The translations under genes and the position numbers were made by a program. A stretch of 64,000 nt of DNA from NCBI GenBank assembly GCA_020853885.1, contig JADYXZ010000002.1:21522-85521 (forward strand), written 5' to 3'. Each line of letters opens with the position of its first letter. Position 1 is the stretch's first letter. Positions 8,037 to 16,633 of this stretch are shown here, one piece after another. Source of the stretch: Bradyrhizobiaceae bacterium (GTDB taxonomy: Bacteria; Pseudomonadota; Alphaproteobacteria; Rhizobiales; Xanthobacteraceae). A model generated the notes under the pieces. The model was given only the letters and a program-made list of their open reading frames with translations, did no database searches and had not been told where the DNA came from.

Positions 8037-9092
8037 ATGAGACATCAAGCAAGACTCGTTTCGGCATTTCTACTATCCAACGCACTCGCGCTCACGATGG
8101 CGAGCGCCTCCAACGCCGAGGAGCGTGTCACTTGGCGAATGCAAAGCGGATACCCGGCGACACTTTCAGTGATCGGAGATACAGCCAAGCATCTTACCGA
8201 GACCGTCGAGCGGATGACCGGCGGTAATTTCAAGATCCGCTATCTCGAACCCAATGCACTGGTGCCGTCGCCCCAAATATTCGACGCGGTCGGCGCCGGC
8301 CGCGTGGAGCTTGGATACTCCTGGTCGGGATTCCAGGCCGGCAAGATTCCCGCCATCAACGTGTTCACTTCTGTTCCCTTCGGGCCCGGGCCGGACGTTC
8401 ACATGGCATGGCTGCACGAGGGTGGCGGCAAGGAGATCGTCGAGGAACTGTACGCTCCCTTCAACGTGCACTCGATCCCCTGTGGTTTGTTGCCAGCCGA
8501 AGCATCCGGCTGGTTCAGGAAGGAAGTCACCAGTCTGGATCAGTTGCGAGGCATGAAAATTCGCATCGTTGGCCTGGCCGCCGATGCAATCAAGAAGTTT
8601 GGCGCTTCGCCCACGTTGATTCCGGCCGGCGAGATTTTCCTGAACCTGGAGCGTGGTGTGATCGATGCGACGGAATTCTCGTTGCCATCGATCGACAAGG
8701 ATCTCGGTTTCTACAAGGTCACCAAGCACTACTACTTCCCCGGATGGCACCAGCCGTCCTCCACCTTGGAGTTGCTCATTAACAAAAAGAACTGGGATGC
8801 GCTCACGCCCGCCAACCGCGCCATCCTCGAGACCGCCTGCGGCGACTCCATGCGCTTCGCGATGGCGCGTTCGCTTTCGGAACAGGCCAAGGCGATGGAA
8901 TTCTTACAGAAGCAAGGCGTGATCTTCCATAAATGGCCCGACGAAATGCTCGCCGCCTTCCGCAAGGCGTCTTTGGAGGTCATGGAGGAGCATTCCTCCA
9001 AGGACCCGAACTTCAAGCGCGCCTGGACCTCGATGAAGAACTTCATGGACCGCACGAAGCTGTGGTCGGACGTCGCAGTATCTAGGGACTGA
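8037..9092 (+). CDS. TRAP transporter periplasmic substrate-binding protein (DctP family, TakP-like)
   Basis: A 351-residue exported protein with a Sec signal peptide (residues 1-27, ending ASASNA|EE). It has the DctP-family ligand segment RGMKIRIVGLAAD, whose arginine normally salt-bridges a carboxylate. The segment IDATEF...IDKDLGFYKVTKHYYFPGWHQPSS resembles the 2-oxoacid/lactate-binding TakP group, split here as IDATEF and YYFPGWHQPSS. The likely ligand is therefore an organic mono-carboxylate, such as a 2-oxoacid or hydroxy acid. A strong AGGGGAGA ribosome-binding site sits 7 bases before the ATG. It begins the dctP-Q-M operon, and the 228-base leader upstream has no recognised gene. Confidence 0.92.
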   Translation: MRHQARLVSAFLLSNALALTMASASNAEERVTWRMQSGYPATLSVIGDTAKHLTETVERMTGGNFKIRYLEPNALVPSPQIFDAVGAGRVELGYSWSGFQAGKIPAINVFTSVPFGPGPDVHMAWLHEGGGKEIVEELYAPFNVHSIPCGLLPAEASGWFRKEVTSLDQLRGMKIRIVGLAADAIKKFGASPTLIPAGEIFLNLERGVIDATEFSLPSIDKDLGFYKVTKHYYFPGWHQPSSTLELLINKKNWDALTPANRAILETACGDSMRFAMARSLSEQAKAMEFLQKQGVIFHKWPDEMLAAFRKASLEVMEEHSSKDPNFKRAWTSMKNFMDRTKLWSDVAVSRD

Positions 9093-9106
9093 CCGGAGGT
9101 TTGGCC

Positions 9107-9637
9107 GTGCGATTGGATCGAAAAGCGGTGCTGGATCGTACGGCCAACTTCATCGACCGGATCAACACAGTCGCGGGTTACGTCGCAGGAGCGCTCACCT
9201 ATCTCCTGCTGGCAGCCGTCATTCTACATGTGGTCCTGCGTTACGGATTCAGCCTGAATTTGACTCAGCTGGAAGAAGTGCACTGGCATCTGTACGGGGC
9301 TGCTTTTCTGCTTGGCCTTGGCTACGCGTATTTACACGACGCACATGTCCGCATCGACCTATTCTACGAACGAATAGGCGCACGCACCAAGGCGTGGATC
9401 GAAGTGTTGGGCATTGTTTTTCTGTTGCTGCCTTTCTGTCTCGTCATCAGTTATTTTGCCGCCGAGTTTTTTTGGCAGTCATGGTCCGTCGGCGAAGTTG
9501 CGGATCAAATCGGCGGACTGCCGGCTCGTTATATCCTTAAGTTCGTCCTTTTAGCCGCGATCGTCCTGCTCGGGCTTCAGGCGCTATCTGCATTGATACG
9601 CGCCGTGCTGGTCTTGACTCACCCGAAGAGCAAATAG
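9107..9637 (+). CDS. TRAP transporter small permease subunit (DctQ)
   Basis: A 176-residue integral membrane protein with four predicted membrane segments (around residues 22-42, 58-78, 98-120 and 140-160). This matches the DctQ family. The GTG at 9107 was chosen because GGAGG lies 7 bases upstream; the in-frame TTG at 9101 is too close to that site. The gene starts 14 bases after dctP stops and ends 18 bases before the large permease. DctQ pairs with DctM to form the sodium-driven transporter that receives substrate from DctP. Confidence 0.9.
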   Translation: MRLDRKAVLDRTANFIDRINTVAGYVAGALTYLLLAAVILHVVLRYGFSLNLTQLEEVHWHLYGAAFLLGLGYAYLHDAHVRIDLFYERIGARTKAWIEVLGIVFLLLPFCLVISYFAAEFFWQSWSVGEVADQIGGLPARYILKFVLLAAIVLLGLQALSALIRAVLVLTHPKSK

Positions 9638-9655
9638 GTTTCACGAGAGACGTTC

Positions 9656-11020
9656 ATGGAACTCGAAACATTGATGGTCACCCTGATGTTCATCACGTTC
9701 ATCGCGTTGATGTTCAGTGGCTATCCGGTTGCCTTCGTGCTCGCTGGAACCGGGACCCTCTTCGCATTCCTGGGAGAAATCCTGAAGGCATACGACATCA
9801 GTATCGGCGTCGACGTGAATTACCTCGGGCTGGTTGTTAATCGCATCTGGGGCGTGATGAGCAATTCCAGCCTCGTGTCGGTTACCCTCTTTATCCTGAT
9901 GGGCTACCTGTTGGAACGCGGCGGCATCGCGGAGCAATTGATCGCGGCGCTGCGCCAACTCTTCCGGCGCGTACCGGGCGGACTCGCTTTGTCCGTCATC
10001 ATCGTAGGTGTCGTGCTGGCGGCATCCACAGGTGTTATCGGCGCTTCTCTGATCCTGCTCGGCACGCTGGCCATACGCCCGATGCTCAACGCTGGCTACA
10101 AGCCGGATTTGGCCCTGGGCTCAATCGCGGCAGCGGGCTGCCTCGGCATTCTGATTCCCCCAAGCATCATGCTGGTGGTGATGGGGGACCAGATGCTTAT
10201 CCCGGTCGGCGATCTCTTCATGGGAGCCGTCGTGCCGGGGCTGATTCTGGCGTTTCTCTACGGCATTTACGTCGTCGTGATCAGCCTGGTTATTCCCTCC
10301 TATGCCCCCGCAGAGCCGCAAACGGACCGCAAGAGCGAGCCGGTGGTGTTGGTGCTGTTAAATCTTGCGAAGGCGCTGCTGCCACCGGTGCTGCTCATCT
10401 TTGCGGTACTCGGATCGATATTCTTCGGGATAGCCACGCCTTCTGAGGCTGCTGGCGTCGGCGCATTCGGGGCGCTGTTGCTGGCGGTCGTGAACCGGCA
10501 ACTGTCTTGGAAGTCTATCGCATCCGTTTCGCTTGATACCGTGCGCACGACGTCTTTTGTGTTTGGCATCTTCATCGGCGCCACATGCTTTGCGGTCGTG
10601 CTTCGGGGGATTGGCGGAGATCAGGTGATCGGCGAGGCGCTTTTTGCCTTGGAATTTGGCGCGACCGGCACGGTGATCTTCATCTTGTTCATCATTTTCA
10701 TACTTGGATTTTTCTTGGACTGGATCGAGATCACGCTGATTATGATGCCGTTAATCCGGCCGGTATTGATGCATTTCGAGGTTGACCTGCTTTGGTTCAC
10801 CATCCTGGCAGCCGTATGCCTGCAAACCTCCTTCTTGACGCCGCCGATGGGGCCCGCACTCTTCTACGTCAAGACACTCGCGCCGCCCGACGTGCGGCTG
10901 ATGGAGGTATACCGCGGAATCGTCCCCTTCGTGCTGCTGCAGTTGGCCGGGCTTGCCATCGCATTTCTATTTCCCGAGACCGTAAGCTGGTTGCCGAGCA
11001 TCGTGTATTCGGGCCGCTAG
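9656..11020 (+). CDS. TRAP transporter large permease subunit (DctM)
   Basis: A 454-residue polytopic membrane protein with the DctM/SiaM architecture of about 11-12 membrane segments. Family-typical stretches are GVIGASLILLGTLA near residue 125, LGILIPPSIMLVV near 160 and FLTPPMGPALFYVK near 390; the proline-rich LIPPS and TPPMG motifs mark the two inverted-repeat hairpin regions that bind substrate and sodium. It is the last gene of the TRAP operon. About 180 bases of apparently non-coding sequence separate it from the next gene. Confidence 0.95.
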   Translation: MELETLMVTLMFITFIALMFSGYPVAFVLAGTGTLFAFLGEILKAYDISIGVDVNYLGLVVNRIWGVMSNSSLVSVTLFILMGYLLERGGIAEQLIAALRQLFRRVPGGLALSVIIVGVVLAASTGVIGASLILLGTLAIRPMLNAGYKPDLALGSIAAAGCLGILIPPSIMLVVMGDQMLIPVGDLFMGAVVPGLILAFLYGIYVVVISLVIPSYAPAEPQTDRKSEPVVLVLLNLAKALLPPVLLIFAVLGSIFFGIATPSEAAGVGAFGALLLAVVNRQLSWKSIASVSLDTVRTTSFVFGIFIGATCFAVVLRGIGGDQVIGEALFALEFGATGTVIFILFIIFILGFFLDWIEITLIMMPLIRPVLMHFEVDLLWFTILAAVCLQTSFLTPPMGPALFYVKTLAPPDVRLMEVYRGIVPFVLLQLAGLAIAFLFPETVSWLPSIVYSGR

Positions 11021-11198
11021 CAATTCGCTGGCGTGCAGCCTAGCTTGCGTATTCGTCGAACTAGGACGGGCCTCAATAGCGGTGCGGCAGGCCGGTCGTC
11101 GTTTTCCGACGGCCTCAGCGATGCGCGCTGGTCTTATCTTTGCGGGGTCAAACTGCCACAATAAGCCGTTGCACTCTGCTTGCAGGAGAACATCGACG

Positions 11199-12380
11199 GT
11201 GAAGAAGACAAGGGACCCGCGTACCGTGGCGGCATCGAACGGTGTCGCGACCGACCAGACATTCGGCGCCGTCGCACCCCCGCTTTATCTCACCAGCACG
11301 TTCGCGTTCGCCGGATTTGAGCGCAGTCGCGGCCATGAATACACGCGAACCTCCAATCCGACCCGCGACCTCCTGGCCGACACGCTAGCGCGGCTGGAAG
11401 GGGGCGCGGGCGCGGTCGCGACGTCGTCGGGGACGGCGGCCGTCGATCTCCTGCTGTCGCAGCTCCGGCCGCGCGACCTCGTGCTCGCGCCGCACGACTG
11501 CTACGGCGGCACCTATCGCCTGCTCGCCGCCCGGCGGGAGCGCGAGCAGCTCGACGTCGCCTTTGTCGATCAGGGCGATGAGACGGCGCTCGCCGCCGCG
11601 CTCGGCCGGCGCCCCAAGCTCGTCCTCATCGAGACGCCGAGCAATCCTCTGATGCGGGTGGTCGATATCCGCGCGCTCGCCGAGCGCGCCAAGGCGGTCG
11701 GCAGCCAGGTTGCGGTCGACAACACGTTCCTGTCGCCGGCCTTGCAGCGGCCGATTGCCCTCGGCGCGGATTTCGTCGTTCACTCGACGACCAAATATCT
11801 CAACGGGCACTCCGACGTGGTCGGCGGCGCGGTGATCGCCGCCGCGCGTTCCGATGCGGAGGCGCTGTCCGCCTGGGCCAACATCGTGGGGACGACGGGC
11901 GCGCCGTTCGACGCCTACCAGACGCTGCGCGGTCTCCGGACGCTGTTCCCGCGCGTCGAGCGCCAGCAGAAAAACGCCATGGCCGTCGCGACGCTGCTCG
12001 CGCAGCACCCGCTCGTCGCCGCGGTCTATTATCCCGGTCTCGAATCCCATCCCACCCACGCCATCGCCAGGTCCCAGCAGGACGGCTTCGGCGCCATGTT
12101 GAGCTTCGAGCTGAAGGGCGGCGTCGACGCCGTGCGGCGCTTCGTCGAAGCTGTCGAGATCTTCACGCTTGCGGAATCGCTCGGCGGCGTCGAAAGCCTC
12201 GTCGCCCATCCGGCGACGATGACCCATGCCGGCATGGGGGCGAAAGCGCGCCGCGCAGCCGGCATCAGCGACAGCCTGATCCGCCTGTCGGTCGGTCTCG
12301 AGGCGGAGGCCGACCTGATCGCAGACATTGAGCGGGGCCTTGCTGCGGTCGATGCTCCCGCCAGAGCAGGGGGCGCGTGA
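11199..12380 (+). CDS. Cystathionine gamma-synthase / trans-sulfuration PLP-dependent aminotransferase-fold enzyme
   Basis: A 393-residue Cys/Met-metabolism PLP enzyme of standard length. The GTG at 11199 has AGGAGA about 9 bases upstream. PLP-binding features are the YTRTSNPTR segment, the substrate-domain YGGTYRL, ETPSNP, VDNTF with the aspartate that pairs with the PLP nitrogen, and the Schiff-base lysine in HSTTKYLNGHSD. The C-terminus has SLGGVESLVAHPATMTHA, typical of gamma-synthases. It joins O-acyl-homoserine with cysteine or sulfide, or runs the gamma-lyase reaction; these cannot be separated by eye. No other methionine gene is adjacent. Confidence 0.88.
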   Translation: MKKTRDPRTVAASNGVATDQTFGAVAPPLYLTSTFAFAGFERSRGHEYTRTSNPTRDLLADTLARLEGGAGAVATSSGTAAVDLLLSQLRPRDLVLAPHDCYGGTYRLLAARREREQLDVAFVDQGDETALAAALGRRPKLVLIETPSNPLMRVVDIRALAERAKAVGSQVAVDNTFLSPALQRPIALGADFVVHSTTKYLNGHSDVVGGAVIAAARSDAEALSAWANIVGTTGAPFDAYQTLRGLRTLFPRVERQQKNAMAVATLLAQHPLVAAVYYPGLESHPTHAIARSQQDGFGAMLSFELKGGVDAVRRFVEAVEIFTLAESLGGVESLVAHPATMTHAGMGAKARRAAGISDSLIRLSVGLEAEADLIADIERGLAAVDAPARAGGA

Positions 12381-12505
12381 ATTGGAAGGCGAGCTTGCAG
12401 AGATCGCCGCTGGCCTCGGGAAAGCAATTCTCGCGACGCAAGCCGACGCCATTCTCGCAACCGACCGGGAGGGCGTGATCCGCTTCTGGAATCTCGGCGC
12501 AACCC
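12352..12505 (+). pseudogene. Remnant of a PAS-domain sensor protein (N-terminal fragment)
   Basis: An open frame from the ATG at 12352, overlapping the end of the previous gene by 29 bases, encodes about 51 residues. They end in ILATDREGVIRFWNLGAT, the start of a PAS domain; intact proteins have ...TDreGxIrfWNpGAerifG. Similarity stops at about 12505, right where the convergent cyclo-ligase gene ends (12506), and the frame then continues as antisense of that gene without PAS features. This looks like the breakpoint of a deletion or rearrangement that removed the rest of the sensor gene. Confidence 0.6.
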
Positions 12506-13180
12506 TCACCGCGTGCGGGTCCCGCTTTCGGTCACGATGTGGCGCATCGGAATGTCGAACGGTTGCGGGTGGATGGTCGGGATCGCGGCCTGCGCATAGC
12601 CGACGCCGATGGCGATCGTCGCTTCCGGCAACGTGGCCAGCGTGCGATCGAAGAAGCCGCCGCCATAGCCGAGCCGGTAGCAGCCCGTGTCGAATCCGAC
12701 CACCGGCGCAATCACGATATCCGGCTGAACCTGCTTACCGTCCGCCGGAAAGGGAATGTTCCACACGCCGCGCGCGAGCTTTTCGCCTTCCTGCCAAAGA
12801 CGGAAGACCATCGGCGTCTTCTTCGCGATCACGACCGGCAAGGCGATCTCTGCGCCGCGGGCGCGTAGTCCTTCAAGCCACGTGAGCAGGTTCGGCTCGC
12901 CGCGGATCGGCCAGTATGCGCCGATAATGAAATCCGCGGGGTCGCCGATCAGCGCGCTGAGCCCGTCGGAAATCCGCCGCGCATGGTCGGCGCGCGTCGC
13001 CGCATGCAACGACAGCCGTTGTGCGATCAGTCGCTCGCGCTCAGCCTTGCGCCACCGCGCCACTGCCGGCCAGTCGGCATCCGCTCTGGGAGGGAGCCCG
13101 GCGTAAGCAGGGTCGACCTCATGCATGAAGCATGGGGGCGACGCGTATTCCCTTGGCGAGGGATCGTCGTCATTGCTCAT
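12506..13180 (-). CDS. 5-formyltetrahydrofolate cyclo-ligase
   Basis: A 224-residue protein of the 5-FTHF cyclo-ligase (MTHFS) family, which converts 5-formyl-THF to 5,10-methenyl-THF with ATP. The first 38 residues precede the conserved region. The fold's basic ATP-site segment (WRKAERERLI) and the signature GFDTGCYRLGYGGGFFDRTL are clear, where other members read GxRLGxGxGxYDR. The ATG at 13180 follows GGAGGAACG, which fixes the start; a longer frame upstream has no support. It begins 10 bases after the Tim44-like gene and is the last gene of the xdhC-ctaD-Tim44-cyclo-ligase run. Confidence 0.9.
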   Translation of the reverse strand: MSNDDDPSPREYASPPCFMHEVDPAYAGLPPRADADWPAVARWRKAERERLIAQRLSLHAATRADHARRISDGLSALIGDPADFIIGAYWPIRGEPNLLTWLEGLRARGAEIALPVVIAKKTPMVFRLWQEGEKLARGVWNIPFPADGKQVQPDIVIAPVVGFDTGCYRLGYGGGFFDRTLATLPEATIAIGVGYAQAAIPTIHPQPFDIPMRHIVTESGTRTR

Positions 13181-13190
13181 CGTTCCTCCG

Positions 13191-13838
13191 TCATCCGACG
13201 CCGGCCTCCGTTGCCACCACGCGCCATGCGCTTTCGCGCGCGGACAGCATCCGCTCGAATGTCCAGATATCGACGGTCCGGCATCTGTCCGTTCGTCCGC
13301 CGGCGGCCAGGTCGCCGGCATTGCCGGACAGCTTGAAGGACTCCCCGGCAAACCGGATGGAAATTTCCATATGCGTCCCGTCGATCAGGCCGCCGACAAT
13401 CTTCGGCCGCTCGAGCTGCGAAAACACCGTCTCCATGTTCTTTCCCTGCGCTTCCCGGGCCGCGATCGCATCTGAAAACGCGTCATAGACTTCAGGGGAG
13501 ACGAGGCTGCGCAGCGTGTCCCGATCGCCGGAATTGAAGGCGGCCACGATCGTCTCGTAGGCGGTCAGCGCGTTCGCCAAAAAATCGTTGAGCGTGGAAG
13601 CTCCATCCCGTCGGAGGATCTCCGAAACGATTGCCTCGAGGTTCTTGGGCGCTCTCGCTTCCGGTAACGGCGGCGTCGCATTGGCATTGATTGCCGGCTT
13701 GCGCCCGGCGCGCTCACGGCGTTCTTTTTCATGCCGTTCCAGCGACGACAGATAATGCAGCCATCGATAGACCCACCAATAGACCCAGGTAGCCCATATC
13801 AGCCAGATCAGTCCCGAACCATCGACCTCTTGAGACAT
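13191..13838 (-). CDS. Tim44/TimA-like domain membrane-anchored protein
   Basis: A 215-residue protein with an N-terminal membrane segment (LIWLIWATWVYWWVYRWLHYL region, residues 9-29), a short charged linker and a C-terminal Tim44-like domain. The domain has the family's FLxGALxAYexIVxAFxxGDrxtLrxLvSpEVYdaF pattern, seen here as FLANALTAYETIV and SPEVYDAF. Bacterial TimA-type proteins are inner-membrane proteins of poorly known role, compared with mitochondrial Tim44. The ATG at 13838 has AGGAGG upstream. It lies 110 bases downstream of ctaD and 10 bases upstream of the cyclo-ligase gene. Confidence 0.82.
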   Translation of the reverse strand: MSQEVDGSGLIWLIWATWVYWWVYRWLHYLSSLERHEKERRERAGRKPAINANATPPLPEARAPKNLEAIVSEILRRDGASTLNDFLANALTAYETIVAAFNSGDRDTLRSLVSPEVYDAFSDAIAAREAQGKNMETVFSQLERPKIVGGLIDGTHMEISIRFAGESFKLSGNAGDLAAGGRTDRCRTVDIWTFERMLSARESAWRVVATEAGVG

Positions 13839-13948
13839 GGCCAACCTCCTGACCATCACTGCCGGCGCCGCCGTTTTGCGATCGTCGTAAGCTCTCCTTG
13901 CTCTCATCCGCTGCGTGGCTGATATGCGAAGTTGCGGCCGTTCATTCG

Positions 13949-15541
13949 CTACTCGATCCGCGGAAGGGTCTCGTACTGGTGAAACGGCGGAGGCGACGAC
14001 AGCGTCCATTCCAGCGTCGTCGCCCCTTCGCCCCACGGGTTGTCGCCGGCAAGACGCTTCCGCCACATCGCTTCGGCAACGACGATGAAGAAGACCAGGA
14101 AGCCGATTGCGGATATGTAGGCGCCAATCGACGACACGAAGTTCCATCCCGCAAAGGCGTCGGGATAGTCGGCATAGCGCCGTGGCATGCCGGCGATGCC
14201 GAGGAAATGGTGCGGAAAGAATACCATGTTCACGCCGACGAACATCAGCACGAAGTGGATGCGTCCGAGCGACTCCCGGTACATGTACCCCGACATTTTC
14301 GGGAACCAGTAATAGAAGCCGGCGAAGATGCCGAACACCGCACCGAGCGAAAGCACATAATGGAAATGCGCCACGACATAATAGGTGTCGTGCAACGCCA
14401 GATCGACGCCGACATTGGCGAGCACCACGCCGGTGACGCCGCCGATCGTGAACAGGATGATGAAGCCGAGCGCCCACAGCATCGGGACGCTGAAGCGGAT
14501 CGACCCGCCCCACATCGTGGCGATCCAGGAGAACACCTTGACGCCGGTCGGCACCGCGATGACCATCGAGGCGGCGGCGAAATAGGCAAGCGCGCCCCGC
14601 GACATTCCCACCGTGTACATGTGATGCGCCCAGACGATGAAGCCGATCACCCCGATCGTGACCATCGCATAGGCCATGCCGAGATAGCCGAAGATCGGCT
14701 TGCGGGAGAACGTCGACACCACATGGCTGATGATCCCGAACGCCGGCAGGATCATGATGTAGACCTCGGGGTGGCCGAAGAACCAGAACAGGTGCTGGTA
14801 CAGGAGCGGATCGCCGCCGCCGGACGGATCGAAGAAGGTGGTTGCGAAGTTGCGGTCCGTCAGCAGCATCGTGATGGCGCCGGCGAGGACCGGCAGCGCC
14901 AGCAGCAGCATGAATGCCGTCACCAGCATGCTCCAGGCGAACAGCGGCATCTTGTGCATGGTCATGCCGGGCGTCCGCATGTTGAAGATCGTGGTGATGA
15001 AATTGATCGCGCCGAGGATCGACGATGCGCCGGACAGGTGGATTGCAAAGATCACGTAGTCGACGGCCGGTCCCGGATGTCCCGACGTGGCAAGCGGCGG
15101 GTAGAGCGTCCATCCGCCGCTGTGCCCGCGCGCTCCGGGAGCGCCTTCGACGAAGAACGAGATGATGAAAAGGACGAACGAGGCGACGAGAAGCCAGAAG
15201 GAGATGTTGTTCATGCGCGGAAACGCCATGTCCGGCGCGCCGATCATGAGCGGCACCAGCCAGTTGCCGAACCCGCCGATCAGCGCCGGCATGATCACGA
15301 AGAAGATCATCACCAGCCCGTGCGCGCTGACGATGACGTTGAAAAGCGTGGGGTCGAGGAAGAACTGCAGGCCCGGTTCCTGCAGCTCCATCCGGATGGC
15401 GACCGAGAGCGCCGTTCCGATGATTCCGGCAAAGCTCGCGAAGATCAGATAGAGCGTGCCGATATCCTTGTGGTTGGTCGAATAGAACCAGCGCACCCAG
15501 AAAGCGGGTCTGTGGGTGCCTGCTGCCGTGATGTCGGTCAT
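13949..15541 (-). CDS. ctaD: Cytochrome c oxidase subunit I (A1-type haem-copper oxidase)
   Basis: A 530-residue subunit I with the full haem-copper signature. It has [14 protein letters not shown] (CuB histidine and cross-linked tyrosine, with the K-pathway glutamate of A1 types), WAHHMYTVG (two CuB histidines) and [17 protein letters not shown] (haem a3 and a ligands). It is the proton-pumping core that reduces O2 to water in the inner membrane. The ATG at 15541 starts one base after the xdhC stop (TGAAATG). Unusually, no subunit II, subunit III or ctaB/ctaG assembly gene is nearby, so it is an orphan core subunit in this window. Confidence 0.95.
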   Translation of the reverse strand: MTDITAAGTHRPAFWVRWFYSTNHKDIGTLYLIFASFAGIIGTALSVAIRMELQEPGLQFFLDPTLFNVIVSAHGLVMIFFVIMPALIGGFGNWLVPLMIGAPDMAFPRMNNISFWLLVASFVLFIISFFVEGAPGARGHSGGWTLYPPLATSGHPGPAVDYVIFAIHLSGASSILGAINFITTIFNMRTPGMTMHKMPLFAWSMLVTAFMLLLALPVLAGAITMLLTDRNFATTFFDPSGGGDPLLYQHLFWFFGHPEVYIMILPAFGIISHVVSTFSRKPIFGYLGMAYAMVTIGVIGFIVWAHHMYTVGMSRGALAYFAAASMVIAVPTGVKVFSWIATMWGGSIRFSVPMLWALGFIILFTIGGVTGVVLANVGVDLALHDTYYVVAHFHYVLSLGAVFGIFAGFYYWFPKMSGYMYRESLGRIHFVLMFVGVNMVFFPHHFLGIAGMPRRYADYPDAFAGWNFVSSIGAYISAIGFLVFFIVVAEAMWRKRLAGDNPWGEGATTLEWTLSSPPPFHQYETLPRIE

Positions 15542-15542
15542 T

Positions 15543-16448
15543 TCACTCTCCTACCGCCCGCAAGGTTCGCCCGCCGGACGCGGATAACAGCGCAGGCACG
15601 CGTGCTTCGGCGCTCGGCGCCGCGCATTCGCCCCTTGCCGCGTTGTCGGATTGGCGCTGCGATCCGGACCGGCTGCGGCGCACGAGAACGATTTCACTGA
15701 TGATCGACAGCGCGATCTCTTCCGCCGTGCGCGCGCCGATCTCGATGCCGGCCGGTGCGCGGATCAGGTCGATGGCGTTCTGATCGAAGCCGGCTTGGCG
15801 CAGGTACTTGATCACCAAACCTGTCCGCTTCCGGCTTGCGATCAGAGCGATGTAGCCGACGTCGCTTGCCAGCAGGCGGCGCAGCGATTCATGGTCGCCG
15901 CGGTGCTGGGTCGCGATCACCACGAAATCGGAGGGCGCGGGCGCGAGCGCGCTGTAGTTGCGGTCGTCCGCGATCAAACGCGACGCCTCGGGAAAGCGGT
16001 CGGGGGACGCCATGGCGTCGTCGACAACGACATTGAAGGACGTCAGCGCGCCGAGATGGCACAGACATTCCGCCACCCGGCCGTGGCCGAGAATCCAGAG
16101 CGTCGGGCGGGGCGTGACGGGCTCGACATAAACCCGCATCCGGCCGCCGCAGGGCATGCCGGCGCCCAGGACTTCATCATCGAGATCGACGTCGACAATC
16201 TGCGGTGTTTCCGTCTCAAGGCATTCGACGGCGGCGTGCGCGATGGTCGACTCGGCGCAGCCTCCGCCGGCCCATCCGGCCAGCACAGTCCCTTCGGCAT
16301 CGAAGACGGCCTTCGCACCCGCGCGCGCGGAGGTGGACCCGTGCGCTTCGATGACGATGGCCAATGCGAACGGCCGCTGCGCCGCGATCAGCTCGGCGGC
16401 CACGCGGAGAATGTCGGTGCCGGAGAAATCTGCATTGCTCGTGTCCAT
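15543..16448 (-). CDS. XdhC/CoxI family protein (molybdenum hydroxylase maturation factor)
   Basis: A 301-residue protein with the XdhC N-terminal domain ([28 protein letters not shown] with the conserved cysteine, and [13 protein letters not shown]) and a C-terminal Rossmann domain ([45 protein letters not shown]). Family members help insert sulfurated Mo cofactor into xanthine or CO dehydrogenases. The ATG at 16448 is preferred; the longer frame would add a non-conserved, poor-quality extension. No molybdenum hydroxylase structural gene is adjacent. Its stop codon lies one base before the ctaD start, so the two are probably translated together. Confidence 0.87.
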   Translation of the reverse strand: MDTSNADFSGTDILRVAAELIAAQRPFALAIVIEAHGSTSARAGAKAVFDAEGTVLAGWAGGGCAESTIAHAAVECLETETPQIVDVDLDDEVLGAGMPCGGRMRVYVEPVTPRPTLWILGHGRVAECLCHLGALTSFNVVVDDAMASPDRFPEASRLIADDRNYSALAPAPSDFVVIATQHRGDHESLRRLLASDVGYIALIASRKRTGLVIKYLRQAGFDQNAIDLIRAPAGIEIGARTAEEIALSIISEIVLVRRSRSGSQRQSDNAARGECAAPSAEARVPALLSASGGRTLRAVGE

Positions 16449-16633
16449 GCGCTCACCGCCAGGCGGACTGCACCGCCATGTGCCGGGATCGAACGATGGA
16501 GCCGGTCCGTAAGGGGCAATGGCTTTGAACAGCCGCCTATGCATCTTGCGCAGGGCAATGATGCAAGCAAACGAAATTAATAGGTTCTTTAGTGCAAAAA
16601 AATTGCTAGAATAAATTTGTGAGGTGATCTGCC

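Noticed and set aside
13898..15700. A 600-codon plus-strand frame opposite ctaD.
   Set aside because: It is the complement of a well-conserved CtaD sequence and its translation is a repetitive arginine/histidine/aspartate-rich string.
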